Part shown: positions 18,443-26,282 of the stretch, piece after piece
Layout: the number at the start of each line of letters is the position of its first letter
How positions within the stretch are numbered: the stretch's first letter is position 1
Assembly (NCBI RefSeq): GCF_038618305.1
Contig: NZ_CP152017.1
Span: forward strand, 248,001 to 312,000
Direction: 5' to 3'
Length of the DNA stretch: 64,000 nucleotides
Origin: Sporosarcina sp. FSL K6-2383
Lineage (GTDB): Bacteria; Bacillota; Bacilli; Bacillales_A; Planococcaceae
The notes under the pieces: generated by a model
Seen by the model: only the letters and a program-made list of their open reading frames with translations
Told to the model about the DNA's origin: nothing
Database searches by the model: none
Translations under genes and position numbers: made by a program

Positions 18443-19381
18443 ATGAAAAAATGGACTGCACTACTTGTTATATGCGCAATGCTCCTGACAACCGCTTGCT
18501 CGAAACCTACCGAAAAAGCGACTGGTGATAAACCGACTATTAAAATTGGATATTTGCCGATTACACACGCTGGGCCACTTTACATGGATGCCTATTTTCA
18601 AGAGGATTACACAATTGAATTGGTGAAGTTTGGGTCATGGCCTGATTTAATGGATGCACTCAATACAGGGCGGATTGACGGGGCATCTGCACTCATTGAA
18701 TTAGCAATGAAAGCGAAAGAACAAGGGATTGATTTGAAAGCCGTGGCACTTGGTCATAAAGATGGTAATGTACTAATTTCTTCACACGACATCGATGCCA
18801 CAGCAGATTTACAAGGGAAAACATATGCCATTCCCCATAAATTTTCATCCCATAATATTTTATTAAATGAAATGCTAAAAAAAGATGGTATGACCTATGA
18901 GGATGTCAATGTAGTCGAAATGGCACCCGCTGAAATGCCGGCTGCACTCTCAGAAAATCGAATCGCTGGTTACATTGTTGCCGAACCTTTCGGGGCGCAA
19001 GCTGTCGTACTGAACAAGGGCCAAGTACATTATCATTCAGATGAAATTTGGCCAGATTCTTATTGCTGCGTCCTTGTTATGCGTAATGATTTTATAAAGA
19101 AAAATATAGATATTACACAAAGCTTTATCAACCACTATGCGCTGGCAGGAGAGCTTGCCAATCAAAAAGATGACCTAGTCTACGAATCTTTTGGACAATT
19201 TATGAAGGTTGATAGAGAAGTGCTTGACTTGTCATTGGAGTGGATTTCTTATGATGATCTTCGCATTGAACAACCGGACTATGACAAGCTTTCCGGGTTT
19301 ATGGTTGAAATGGGCTTGTCGGATCAACCACCACTATATGAAGATTTTGTAGACAATACATTTATCGAAAAAGCGAAGTGA
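18443..19381 (+). CDS. ABC transporter substrate-binding lipoprotein (SsuA/NrtA type)
   Basis: 312 residues. The lipoprotein signal has the lipobox LTTAC (Cys at about residue 19). The mature part begins IKIGYLPITHAGPLYM and has the two-lobed SBP pattern of the sulfonate/nitrate class (LMDALNTGRIDGASALIELAMKAKEQGIDLKAVALG, later GYIVAEPFGAQAV). It captures the substrate outside the cell. The substrate cannot be read from sequence; an organosulfur compound is a guess from the flavoenzyme linked by a shared promoter. ATG behind GAGGAGGAA, 14 bases after the ATPase gene. Confidence 0.87.
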   Translation: MKKWTALLVICAMLLTTACSKPTEKATGDKPTIKIGYLPITHAGPLYMDAYFQEDYTIELVKFGSWPDLMDALNTGRIDGASALIELAMKAKEQGIDLKAVALGHKDGNVLISSHDIDATADLQGKTYAIPHKFSSHNILLNEMLKKDGMTYEDVNVVEMAPAEMPAALSENRIAGYIVAEPFGAQAVVLNKGQVHYHSDEIWPDSYCCVLVMRNDFIKKNIDITQSFINHYALAGELANQKDDLVYESFGQFMKVDREVLDLSLEWISYDDLRIEQPDYDKLSGFMVEMGLSDQPPLYEDFVDNTFIEKAK

Positions 19382-19386
19382 TGTAG

Positions 19387-20148
19387 ATGAAAATCGTAAA
19401 GAAACTTATTAACTTTATAATTGGAATGATGTTGCTTGTAGCGGTTTGGCAACTCGTTATTGTTATTGGCGGCTATGAGGAAGCACTATTTCCATCGCCA
19501 CAAACGGTTGGGCAAGAAATTGTTAGTATGGTGATGGATGGCTCTCTTTTTGTGCATTTACAGGTGAGTCTTGGACGGTTTGCAGCTGGCTATCTACTGG
19601 CAGTTATACCGGCTATTCTCCTTGGCATGCTACTAGGAAGAATGCCGCGTGTTTGGCAAATCGTCGACCCCGTGGCACAAGTATTACGTCCCGTATCTCC
19701 TGTGGCATGGTCTCCCTTTATCGTCCTTTGGTTCGGTATCGGTAATATGCCGGCAATCGCCATTATTTTCATCGCAGCCTTTTTCCCGGTGCTACTGACG
19801 ACAGTAAATGGTGTAAAAAAAATCGATCAAGATTACTTGAAGATTGCAGAAAACATGGAGATTAAGCAGCCACAACTGATGGTTAAAATTATTTTCCCGG
19901 CTGCCTTTCCCTCCATTGTGAGTGGTCTTCACTTAGCACTCGGGACTGCATGGATTTTCCTTGTGGCAGGTGAAATGGTTGGTGCACAATCCGGTCTTGG
20001 TTATTTAATCGTCGATGCACGCAATACACTGAATCTAGCTGGTGTGCTAGCAGGTATTGTATTCATAGGGCTATGTGGATTCATCCTCGATCGGTTAATT
20101 GGTCTGTTTGAGTTGTGGGTGGGCCGTCATTGGGGAATCTCTTCTTGA
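19387..20148 (+). CDS. ABC transporter permease (SsuC/TauC class)
   Basis: 253 residues with six predicted spans. The EAA motif that contacts the ATPase is recognisable as NMEIKQPQLMVKIIFPAAFPSIVSGLHLALGTAWIFLVAGEM, and FPSPQTV near the N terminus is typical of the class. It forms the membrane channel of the importer. The ATG lies 5 bases after the SBP stop, which suggests translational coupling, since only a weak ribosome site is visible. Confidence 0.92.
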   Translation: MKIVKKLINFIIGMMLLVAVWQLVIVIGGYEEALFPSPQTVGQEIVSMVMDGSLFVHLQVSLGRFAAGYLLAVIPAILLGMLLGRMPRVWQIVDPVAQVLRPVSPVAWSPFIVLWFGIGNMPAIAIIFIAAFFPVLLTTVNGVKKIDQDYLKIAENMEIKQPQLMVKIIFPAAFPSIVSGLHLALGTAWIFLVAGEMVGAQSGLGYLIVDARNTLNLAGVLAGIVFIGLCGFILDRLIGLFELWVGRHWGISS

Positions 20149-20166
20149 AGAAGAAAAAAGGAAGCA

Positions 20167-20601
20167 TTATGCTTCCTCCTCAAGGCTTACCGCTTGGATA
20201 TCATGGACGATTTCGCCCGTTCGTTTTGAATAATAAGTAAGACCTACTTCGTCACCTGTCGTTGTATGCACCAATTTTTTGTAGCAGTGATCTAAATGCT
20301 CACTTCCCCAGATGATTAGTGCATGGAAGACATGCTCTAAATCTTTCCCACTTTCGGTAAGTGTGTACTGATAACGAGGTGGATGACTGGAATAGAGTTC
20401 TGATGTTACAAGCCCTTGCGCTTCTAATAGTTTTAAGCGTTCGGATAATAGATTCGCAGAAATACCATCTAGTCCCTTCTTGATTTCATTAAATGTTGTC
20501 TGCCCGATAAGGATTTCATGAATGACAAGCAGTGTCCAGCGATCTCCAATAATATTGAGTGACTGGGCGATATTACAGGGTAAATCGTATTTTATTTTCA
20601 C
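20167..20601 (-). CDS. HxlR-family winged-helix regulator
   Basis: 144 residues. The HxlR pattern is clear: CNIAQSLNIIGDRWTLLVIHEILIGQTTFNEIKKGLDGISANLLSERLKLLEAQGLV, then YQYTLTESGKDL and IIWGSEHL. A GTG at 20601 is preferred as start because GAGAGG lies 9 bases before it, whereas the upstream ATG is directly against that site. The gene sits between the importer operon (convergent) and the DUF4242 operon (divergent), whose promoters are near copies of each other. It is the obvious candidate for their common regulator. Confidence 0.88.
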   Translation of the reverse strand: MKIKYDLPCNIAQSLNIIGDRWTLLVIHEILIGQTTFNEIKKGLDGISANLLSERLKLLEAQGLVTSELYSSHPPRYQYTLTESGKDLEHVFHALIIWGSEHLDHCYKKLVHTTTGDEVGLTYYSKRTGEIVHDIQAVSLEEEA

Positions 20602-20659
20602 AACAAGCATCCTCTCAAAGAAATATAATTTTAATTATACATTAAATTTAGACTATTAG

Positions 20660-20693
20660 GGTTGCTTTTTTTAACTTAGTATAATAAGATAAT
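20660..20693 (+). promoter_or_regulatory. Promoter of the DUF4242/flavoenzyme operon
   Basis: TTGCTT, a 17-base spacer and TAAGAT, with the common stretch AACTTAGTATAATAAGATAA. An AT-rich palindrome (TATAATTT/AAATTATA-like) lies 30 bases upstream toward the HxlR start and could be its operator. Confidence 0.6.
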
Positions 20694-20714
20694 CCATAAG
20701 TTATACAATACAGA

Positions 20715-21263
20715 TTGGAAAGGTTGGTTTTAACAATAGGATTATTTTTAGTTGAATCATCTTTAAGCAGTATCGTAAGCACAAAGCAAGAGGCTGACCA
20801 AAAGGCAGCTGAGCTCCAAACAAAACTTGGAGAAAAAGAAGCTTCACTGATTGAACTACAAGTATCAAAAGATTTTTCACGCTCGTTCTTCATTATCGAA
20901 GCAACTGACAAAGAGATTGCATCTAGTGTGCTACAAGAGGCTGGCATTACAATCGAGCTGATCAAAGACGTTCGTCTTGTTGGCGACGAGTTAGAAAAAG
21001 TAAAACAACAAAAAGACGTCGTCAATTATTTAGTGGAGTGGAACCTGCCAGAAGACTTAACAATGGATCAGTATCTTGCTCGCAAAAAGAAAAATTCTGT
21101 TCATTACGAAGAAGTACCTGAAGTGGCGTTTGCTAGAACGTATGTCTGTGAAGATATGTCTAAATGTCTATGCTTCTACGATGCACCTGACGAAGCAGCT
21201 GTCAAACGCGCACGCGAAGCGGTAAAAACGCCAATCGATTCCATTACAGAAATTTTAGGCTAA
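20715..21263 (+). CDS. Tandem DUF4242 protein
   Basis: 182 residues if the TTG at 20715 is the start. The C-terminal half (about 103-182) has the DUF4242 pattern: YLVEWNLPEDLTMDQYL, then ARTYVCEDMSKCLCFYDAPDEAAVKRAREA and PIDSITEIL. The N-terminal half (about 10-95) repeats that layout in weaker form: LFLVESSLSS, then FFIIEATDKEIASSVLQEAGI and IELIKDVRLVG. It is thus an internal duplication. DUF4242 proteins are small alpha-beta barrels; metal binding is reported for some, but the role here is unknown. There is no ATG and no good ribosome site, so the start is uncertain. It lies in one operon with the flavoenzyme. Confidence 0.7.
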   Translation: MERLVLTIGLFLVESSLSSIVSTKQEADQKAAELQTKLGEKEASLIELQVSKDFSRSFFIIEATDKEIASSVLQEAGITIELIKDVRLVGDELEKVKQQKDVVNYLVEWNLPEDLTMDQYLARKKKNSVHYEEVPEVAFARTYVCEDMSKCLCFYDAPDEAAVKRAREAVKTPIDSITEILG

Positions 21264-21287
21264 CAATAAAAGGCGGAGGTGGTATCC

Positions 21288-22346
21288 ATGAACAACAGCA
21301 TAGTAAACAAAAAAGAAGTGCTCGATACATTAATCAAACAAGAATTGAAGCCATACGTGAAACAGATTGATGTGGACGCTTTTTATGCGGAAACGTTTTT
21401 ACGTAAACTCGGTGAATCGGGGCTCTTTTCTTCTGTTGGCCGTACGAAAAATGAAGTTCTGTTAGATGAACTCTCTATCGTATCGACAACGGCAAAAACA
21501 TGTATGACGACTGCTTTTTGTTTATGGTGCCACTTAGCCGCTTTAACGTATGTCCGAAACACGAAAAATGAACAGTTGCGCGCGGAACTGCTAGGGCAAC
21601 TCGAAAATGGTAGCTTACTCGGCGGAACAGGACTTTCCAACCCGATGAAATTTTATGTCGGGCTTGAAAATCTGCATTTAAAAGCGGAACGAGTCGATGG
21701 CGGCTATAGTATCTCAGGCGTGCTCCCTTCAATTTCAAATTTAGGGTCTGATCATGCATTTGGAGTGATTGCTGGCTTAAATGATGATGAGCGCATTATG
21801 TGTTTTGTCTCCTGTGATTCAGAAGGTTTGTCACTTAAAGAGCGCAATGATTATCTTGGACTAAATGGCAGTGCCACGTACGCATGCGTCTTTAAACAAG
21901 TATTTGTTCCCGATAGCCGTATCATTTCCGAAGATGCTGACGCCTTTGTACAAAAAGTACGCCCAGTATTTATGGCTTATCAGATTCCTCTTGGTCTCGG
22001 GGTAACCGCGGCATCCATTCAATCGATTGAAAAAGTATGCCAAAAACAAAATGGCTGCAACCAATTTCTCCAAACCCAGCCTACTAAACTGAAAGAAGCC
22101 AATGAGGCCTATGAAAAAAGATTAGTCGCCCTACTTGAATCTGATGATTGGGACTGGAAAGCAATTGCAAAAGTCAGATTGGACTCTGCTTACTTAACGC
22201 TTGAGGCCGTCCAAGCCGCTATGCTACATCACGGCAGTGCTGCCTATCTCAATACGAGCGCGCCTGCAAGAAGATTACGGGAAGCTTATTTTTATGCTAA
22301 TTTAACACCGACGATTAAGCATTTGGAGAAGGTACTAAGTTCATAA
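21288..22346 (+). CDS. Acyl-CoA-dehydrogenase-like flavoenzyme
   Basis: 352 residues, slightly shorter than a classic acyl-CoA dehydrogenase (about 380). The fold pattern is visible: a helical N terminus, LLDELSIVSTTAKTCMTTAFCLWCH, the middle beta domain GGTGLSNPMKFYVG-LHLKAERVDGGYSISGVLPSISNLG, and a C-terminal helical domain. The motif GYSISGVLPSISN matches flavin monooxygenases of the DszC/SfnB type as well as dehydrogenases. With an SsuABC-like importer under the same promoter type, an organosulfur or similar oxidation is plausible but unproven. ATG at 21288 behind GGAGG; an upstream in-frame GTG overlaps that site. Confidence 0.75.
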   Translation: MNNSIVNKKEVLDTLIKQELKPYVKQIDVDAFYAETFLRKLGESGLFSSVGRTKNEVLLDELSIVSTTAKTCMTTAFCLWCHLAALTYVRNTKNEQLRAELLGQLENGSLLGGTGLSNPMKFYVGLENLHLKAERVDGGYSISGVLPSISNLGSDHAFGVIAGLNDDERIMCFVSCDSEGLSLKERNDYLGLNGSATYACVFKQVFVPDSRIISEDADAFVQKVRPVFMAYQIPLGLGVTAASIQSIEKVCQKQNGCNQFLQTQPTKLKEANEAYEKRLVALLESDDWDWKAIAKVRLDSAYLTLEAVQAAMLHHGSAAYLNTSAPARRLREAYFYANLTPTIKHLEKVLSS

Positions 22347-22351
22347 TCACC

Positions 22352-22382
22352 AAAAGCCGACTTCAATCACAAGTCGGCTTTT
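22352..22382 (+). terminator. Terminator of the DUF4242/flavoenzyme operon
   Basis: Perfect 12-bp stem AAAAGCCGACTT/AAGTCGGCTTTT with a 7-base loop. Confidence 0.88.
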
Positions 22383-22467
22383 ACATGTATTCCTGCTTTA
22401 TGAAACGTACTTGAACTTCCATTTGCTAGATATCGAGCCGACCGATTATTGTACAGCACGAGCTGTA

Positions 22468-23076
22468 TTAAAAGATCGCTCTGTACCATTCCGCCGCCGC
22501 GTCCACTTCTGTCCGCGTCAACGAATGGCCGTTCATTTCCCAATGTACCTTCACTTGTGCCCCTGCAACTGTCAGCAGTTCATCCAACTCCTCCGCTTCT
22601 TGCGCTGAACACATCGGATCATTTTTCCCCGCCGCCATAAATACCGAAGCACCCGATAAATCTGGAAGGTCAATGCCCCGCCTTGGAACCATCGGGTGAT
22701 GCAAAATCGCACCTTTCAATGCGCCTGCATGATGGAACAACAAGCTCGCAGCAATATTCGCTCCATTGGAATAACCAATTGCCATGATATTCGATCGGTC
22801 AAATCCGTATTTCAGAGCTGCTTCATCAAGAAATTCATTCAATTCCTTCGTCCGGAAAATTAAATCCTCCTCATCGAAAATACCTTCTGCCAATCTGCGG
22901 AAAAAGCGTGGCATCCCATTTTCAAGAACATTTCCCCGAATACTCAATACCGAAGCCGCCGGGTCAATTAAATCGGCAAGTGACAATAAATCATTTTCCG
23001 TCCCGCCCGTACCGTGAAGCATTAGCAAAACTGGCTTTGCAGCATTTGTTCCTTCTTTGAATATATGTTTCATCAT
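22468..23076 (-). CDS. mhqD: Alpha/beta hydrolase, MhqD-like carboxylesterase
   Basis: 202 residues. The phospholipase/carboxylesterase fold is clear: LLMLHGTGGTENDLL (oxyanion region), RGNVLENGMPRFFRRLAEGIFDEEDLIFRT, nucleophile elbow GYSNGAN with the catalytic Ser, GKNDPM with the Asp and NGHSLT with the His. The N-GMPRFFRR-EG-FDEEDL block is typical of MhqD, which B. subtilis induces under quinone and electrophile stress through MhqR. A matching inverted repeat lies 22 bases upstream. Two adjacent ATGs can serve as start. Confidence 0.82.
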   Translation of the reverse strand: MMKHIFKEGTNAAKPVLLMLHGTGGTENDLLSLADLIDPAASVLSIRGNVLENGMPRFFRRLAEGIFDEEDLIFRTKELNEFLDEAALKYGFDRSNIMAIGYSNGANIAASLLFHHAGALKGAILHHPMVPRRGIDLPDLSGASVFMAAGKNDPMCSAQEAEELDELLTVAGAQVKVHWEMNGHSLTRTEVDAAAEWYRAIF

Positions 23077-23097
23077 TTATCACTCCATGTTTGTTTT

Positions 23098-23115
23098 TAT
23101 CTCGAATTCAAGATA
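23098..23115. promoter_or_regulatory. Candidate MhqR-type operator
   Basis: TATCTCGAATTCAAGATA is an inverted repeat (TATCT...AGATA around AATT) like the sites bound by MhqR before quinone-inducible genes. It lies directly upstream of the mhqD-like gene. No MhqR gene is in the window. Confidence 0.6.
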
Positions 23116-23184
23116 AGTTTATCAAATAGAATGTTCGTTGTCAAAAAGGTTGCTCTGCAAGGACCAGTTTCTCGATTTGCACTG

Positions 23185-23320
23185 CCTAACTTCCAGGTTA
23201 CACTGACTATCCACTGGTTTTCACTGACTAACCTTCGGGTTACACTGACTAAATAGATTTGCACTGACTAACCTCCAGGTTGCACTGACTATCCACTAGT
23301 TTTCACTGACCAACGCCACT
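23185..23320. repeat. Degenerate intergenic repeats, about 20-22 bp period (locus 2)
   Basis: Seven units share the core TTNCACTGACTA, followed alternately by ACCTYCRGG or TCCACTRG. The block fills the space between the mhqD operator and the DUF3238 gene. An open frame across it shows the repeat in its translation (SLTNLRVTLTK) but has no ribosome site. Confidence 0.7.
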
Positions 23321-23322
23321 TT

Positions 23323-24516
23323 TCAGCCAAAGCTCGAACAACGCCAATATTGCCGGGCGATAACCGGTGATAACCAAGCAAGCCCCTTACTTTCCACCTG
23401 ATGAATTGGCTGCCACTCATTCCCTTCACCACGCATCATGTAAATTTCATGATGTGGCGCTTGATCATGGTAGCCTGTCATATCAAACGTACCATTTCGT
23501 CGAAGAACCGCTTGCATTTCATAGTTTATTTTCGGAGCAGGTGTTAAAGGATTGCCCACTGCATGTGTTAGCAAAAATCCGGATTCTCCCTGTCCATGAT
23601 CCAAACGTTTCAAAACGATTCCTTCATGCGAAGCGGTTGCTTGTTCTCGAAATCGTTTCAAACGACTATAGGCAATCGATGGCCCAACAGCTTTTGTAAA
23701 TATCAACGGCGCACCGAGCTGATCATATGCCAGTTCAATATTGACACGAGTTCGAAAGCCCTCTCCTTCCACATCAAACCCTCTGCCATCTCCTTTAAAA
23801 TAATGATTCCATGCAAAGCCATTTGGATTTTTCACCCATCTATCTGCCAAGAATGTCGTGTAGCGCAATTTCCATCTATCCACATTCGGACGGCGAATTC
23901 GATCTTGAATAGGCGTCAACAATTCCCGCGGCTGCGCAATCCATTTCGTCACTTCAAAAACTTCAACGGCTGCCTGTTCTTTCGATGAAGCCGGATTCAA
24001 CATGCCGAAAACAGTTGAAAACAGTGACTTGCTCCTATTAAACCGATCTTCTGACTTAGCAATAGGGCGCCTCGAACGAACGGTATAGCGATAAGTTTCA
24101 TCCAACGAAAAATCCCGGTCGCTGTAGAAATTCTCCTTCACCGTTTTCATATGCACGCCATTTCGAAACACTTCATATTCATCGACATCACTAATTTCCT
24201 CCCACGACAAAACGATTTGAGTCTTCGCAACAATCGTTGTCATGACGAGTGATTGAAGGGGATTATCCTTACTTTTACGTTCGGCAAACGCTGACGTTTG
24301 AACCGCGATAACATCGACCACTTCGCCATCTTCGGTGCGTTCAATCGCGTAATTATACAATTTTGCGTGCCTAAAATCACCGTCATTAAATTCGGGCACA
24401 GTCCCCTCGTAAACATGATTGCCATCTTTATAAACGTGATAAACCCCACCCACATCATTCCATGCGAATGAAATAACATCTGCCCGATGCATAACGGTTT
24501 TCATTTCAAATAACAC
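23323..24516 (-). CDS. DUF3238 protein with fibronectin-III-like repeats
   Basis: 397 residues from a GTG chosen for its GAGGAG site. Two beta-sandwich units resembling fibronectin type III are seen at about 10-75 (ISFAWNDVGGVYHVYKDGNHVYEG) and 95-150 (IVLSWEEISDVDEYEVFRNGVHMKTV). The DUF3238 region follows at about 215-390 (RYTTFLADRWVKNPNG, FKGDGRGFDVEGEGFRTRVNIEL, RNGTFDMTGYHDQAPHHEIYM). No signal peptide is obvious. DUF3238 proteins occur in Bacillales and have no assigned function. It stands alone, bounded by repeats downstream. Confidence 0.78.
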   Translation of the reverse strand: MLFEMKTVMHRADVISFAWNDVGGVYHVYKDGNHVYEGTVPEFNDGDFRHAKLYNYAIERTEDGEVVDVIAVQTSAFAERKSKDNPLQSLVMTTIVAKTQIVLSWEEISDVDEYEVFRNGVHMKTVKENFYSDRDFSLDETYRYTVRSRRPIAKSEDRFNRSKSLFSTVFGMLNPASSKEQAAVEVFEVTKWIAQPRELLTPIQDRIRRPNVDRWKLRYTTFLADRWVKNPNGFAWNHYFKGDGRGFDVEGEGFRTRVNIELAYDQLGAPLIFTKAVGPSIAYSRLKRFREQATASHEGIVLKRLDHGQGESGFLLTHAVGNPLTPAPKINYEMQAVLRRNGTFDMTGYHDQAPHHEIYMMRGEGNEWQPIHQVESKGLAWLSPVIARQYWRCSSFG

Positions 24517-24596
24517 AGTAGTCACACTCCTCATGATAAGTGTGAGGTATTTTATCCTCAACTAAACATGGAACCAAGATACATAAGGTCAAAAAT

Positions 24597-25148
24597 TTAC
24601 GCCTTTTTCCACACAGTCGCATACTTCTTTTTATATTTTGGATCCTCTTCTTGTTCAATTAAATCTAATGCAATCTTCTTTATTTCCTCATCTTTTATTT
24701 CATCATACAAATTCCGGAGACCTTGAAGAATATCATAACGAATTAATGTATAGTTCTTTTCATCCGTTCCATTTACAAACCGATCGATTAGGCTTTTTAC
24801 GACTATCTCTTTTTGCTCCGCGCCCGCTAGACCAATTCTCCAAATTGCTTGTAGGGTATGTCTTGCCGTGACGAATTTTTCATCTTTTGTTACTTCCCAA
24901 ATCGCCTGATAATCAGTAAGTATTCGTTTTTCCGGGTCACTGATTGCTATACGACAAAGAAATTGAGCACCTCTAGACCTTCTGTGATTATCGGAGTCTG
25001 TTAGCCACTCCCTTAATTGGTCCCAAACCTCATAAGCCCAATCCACTTCTTTACTTGTGGCTGCAACAATATTTTCAAAGGCCTCGAATTGAGCATCTTT
25101 GTCCTCTGCCTCTAAATTTTTAAAATAAGATTGAGTGATTTTATCCAT
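24597..25148 (-). CDS. Helical-repeat (HEAT-like) protein of unknown function
   Basis: 183 residues, almost entirely predicted helix. Repeated segments such as FEAFENIVAATSKEVDWAYEVWDQLREWL, RRSRGAQFLCRIAIS, ARHTLQAIWRIGLAG and RYDILQGLRNLYDEIKDEEIKK resemble HEAT or ARM repeats. No catalytic motif or signal peptide was found. The ATG follows AGGAGATG at a somewhat long distance. Proteins of this kind usually bind other proteins or nucleic acids; no partner is evident, and the neighbouring genes are unrelated. Confidence 0.7.
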   Translation of the reverse strand: MDKITQSYFKNLEAEDKDAQFEAFENIVAATSKEVDWAYEVWDQLREWLTDSDNHRRSRGAQFLCRIAISDPEKRILTDYQAIWEVTKDEKFVTARHTLQAIWRIGLAGAEQKEIVVKSLIDRFVNGTDEKNYTLIRYDILQGLRNLYDEIKDEEIKKIALDLIEQEEDPKYKKKYATVWKKA

Positions 25149-25199
25149 GTTATGACGCCATCTCCTAACTAAGTTTTTGGTAATGTTTCTGAAACAATG

Positions 25200-26129
25200 C
25201 TAAATTACTTTAGAAGCAGACTCTGTTTTTATTTCTCGTACAGGTGCCCCAATTATTGTATAGACAATCCCACCAAAAATCAGAAAGATTCCAACCGTTT
25301 GTAAAATAGAAGGATGGAAATCTAAAATAATTGTATCAAGTAGGATGGCAACAACCGGGTCGACAAACACTAAAGCAGAAATGACGACTGTCGTTAATTT
25401 TCGAAGACTATTGAAAAACAAATAGTAAACAAATCCCGTATGTATTAAGCCCGTCCCAATGATGTAGAACCAATTTGAATCACTTAACCCTACGAATACA
25501 GTGAAGTTCATAAACGGGAATAACATCAAAATACCAATCGTAGTTTGAACAAATGTCATCGCGTACGCGCTTAATCCCGTAATTCCCTTCCCAATAAGCA
25601 TCGTCATTGCATAGCACACAGCCGAAAGGATCGCCCAGCCAAAACCAGAACCGACGAAGTCTGTAAATGAAGAGAAGTTTTGAATACCGATAATGAAGAT
25701 ACTGCCTAAAAAACAAGTGATAATAGCTAGCAAGCCTGTCACCGTCATCTTCTCTTTCAAAAATAAGCTGCCTATAATTAGTACAAAAATCGGTGCTAAA
25801 TTATAAAGAGTAATAGCAACCGTAATGGACATTTCTTCGAATGCTTTAAATAAAAACACCCAATTCAACACTAAGAAAACACCACAAATAATCGTTTGTA
25901 TAACTTCCCGTTTTCGCCACACCTCCACTTTATGTTGACCTGCAACGACCCAACAAAGACCTAAAAAAAGTGTGGCACAAATACACCGAACAAATACTAA
26001 TTCTGCCGCTGGAATCCCGGTCTTTCCTGTAAAAAATCCGATTGAACCGAAAATCGCCATCGCCAGTGTCATTTGCAACATGGGCACTCCATTCATCATC
26101 ATCACCCTATACTTCTTTAATACTTTCAT
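25200..26129 (-). CDS. EamA-family (DMT superfamily) transporter
   Basis: 309 residues with ten hydrophobic segments in two EamA halves (about 20-150 and 165-300). Typical features are FGSIGFFTGKTGIPAAELVFVRCICA at the start, LYNLAPIFVLIIGSLFLKEKMT and VFVDPVVAILLD. DMT members export or import small metabolites; the substrate cannot be inferred. The start is uncertain: the longest frame has only a weak site, while downstream ATGs lie close to AGGGTGATG (M12) and GGAG (M17). It is monocistronic and opposed to no obvious regulator. Confidence 0.85.
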   Translation of the reverse strand: MKVLKKYRVMMMNGVPMLQMTLAMAIFGSIGFFTGKTGIPAAELVFVRCICATLFLGLCWVVAGQHKVEVWRKREVIQTIICGVFLVLNWVFLFKAFEEMSITVAITLYNLAPIFVLIIGSLFLKEKMTVTGLLAIITCFLGSIFIIGIQNFSSFTDFVGSGFGWAILSAVCYAMTMLIGKGITGLSAYAMTFVQTTIGILMLFPFMNFTVFVGLSDSNWFYIIGTGLIHTGFVYYLFFNSLRKLTTVVISALVFVDPVVAILLDTIILDFHPSILQTVGIFLIFGGIVYTIIGAPVREIKTESASKVI

Positions 26130-26218
26130 AATACTCTAAAAATATCATTTTTAACAAACTTATTCACTATATCCATTGCTCCCCCACATAACTCTGTTGA
26201 TTCACAAATTGAACAGAT

Positions 26219-26258
26219 AAAAAAATACCTGTCCACATTGTAGCAATGAGTGGACAGG
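26219..26258 (-). terminator. Terminator of the choice-of-anchor-I gene
   Basis: On the minus strand, CCTGTCCAC pairs with GTGGACAGG around a 13-base loop, followed by A and then a T tract. Confidence 0.85.
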
Positions 26259-26282
26259 CGTTGTTTATTGTGCGGCTGACTA

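Noticed and set aside
23065..23256. 63-codon open frame over repeat locus 2
   Set aside because: No ribosome site; it crosses the MhqR-type operator, and its repeats follow the DNA repeat.
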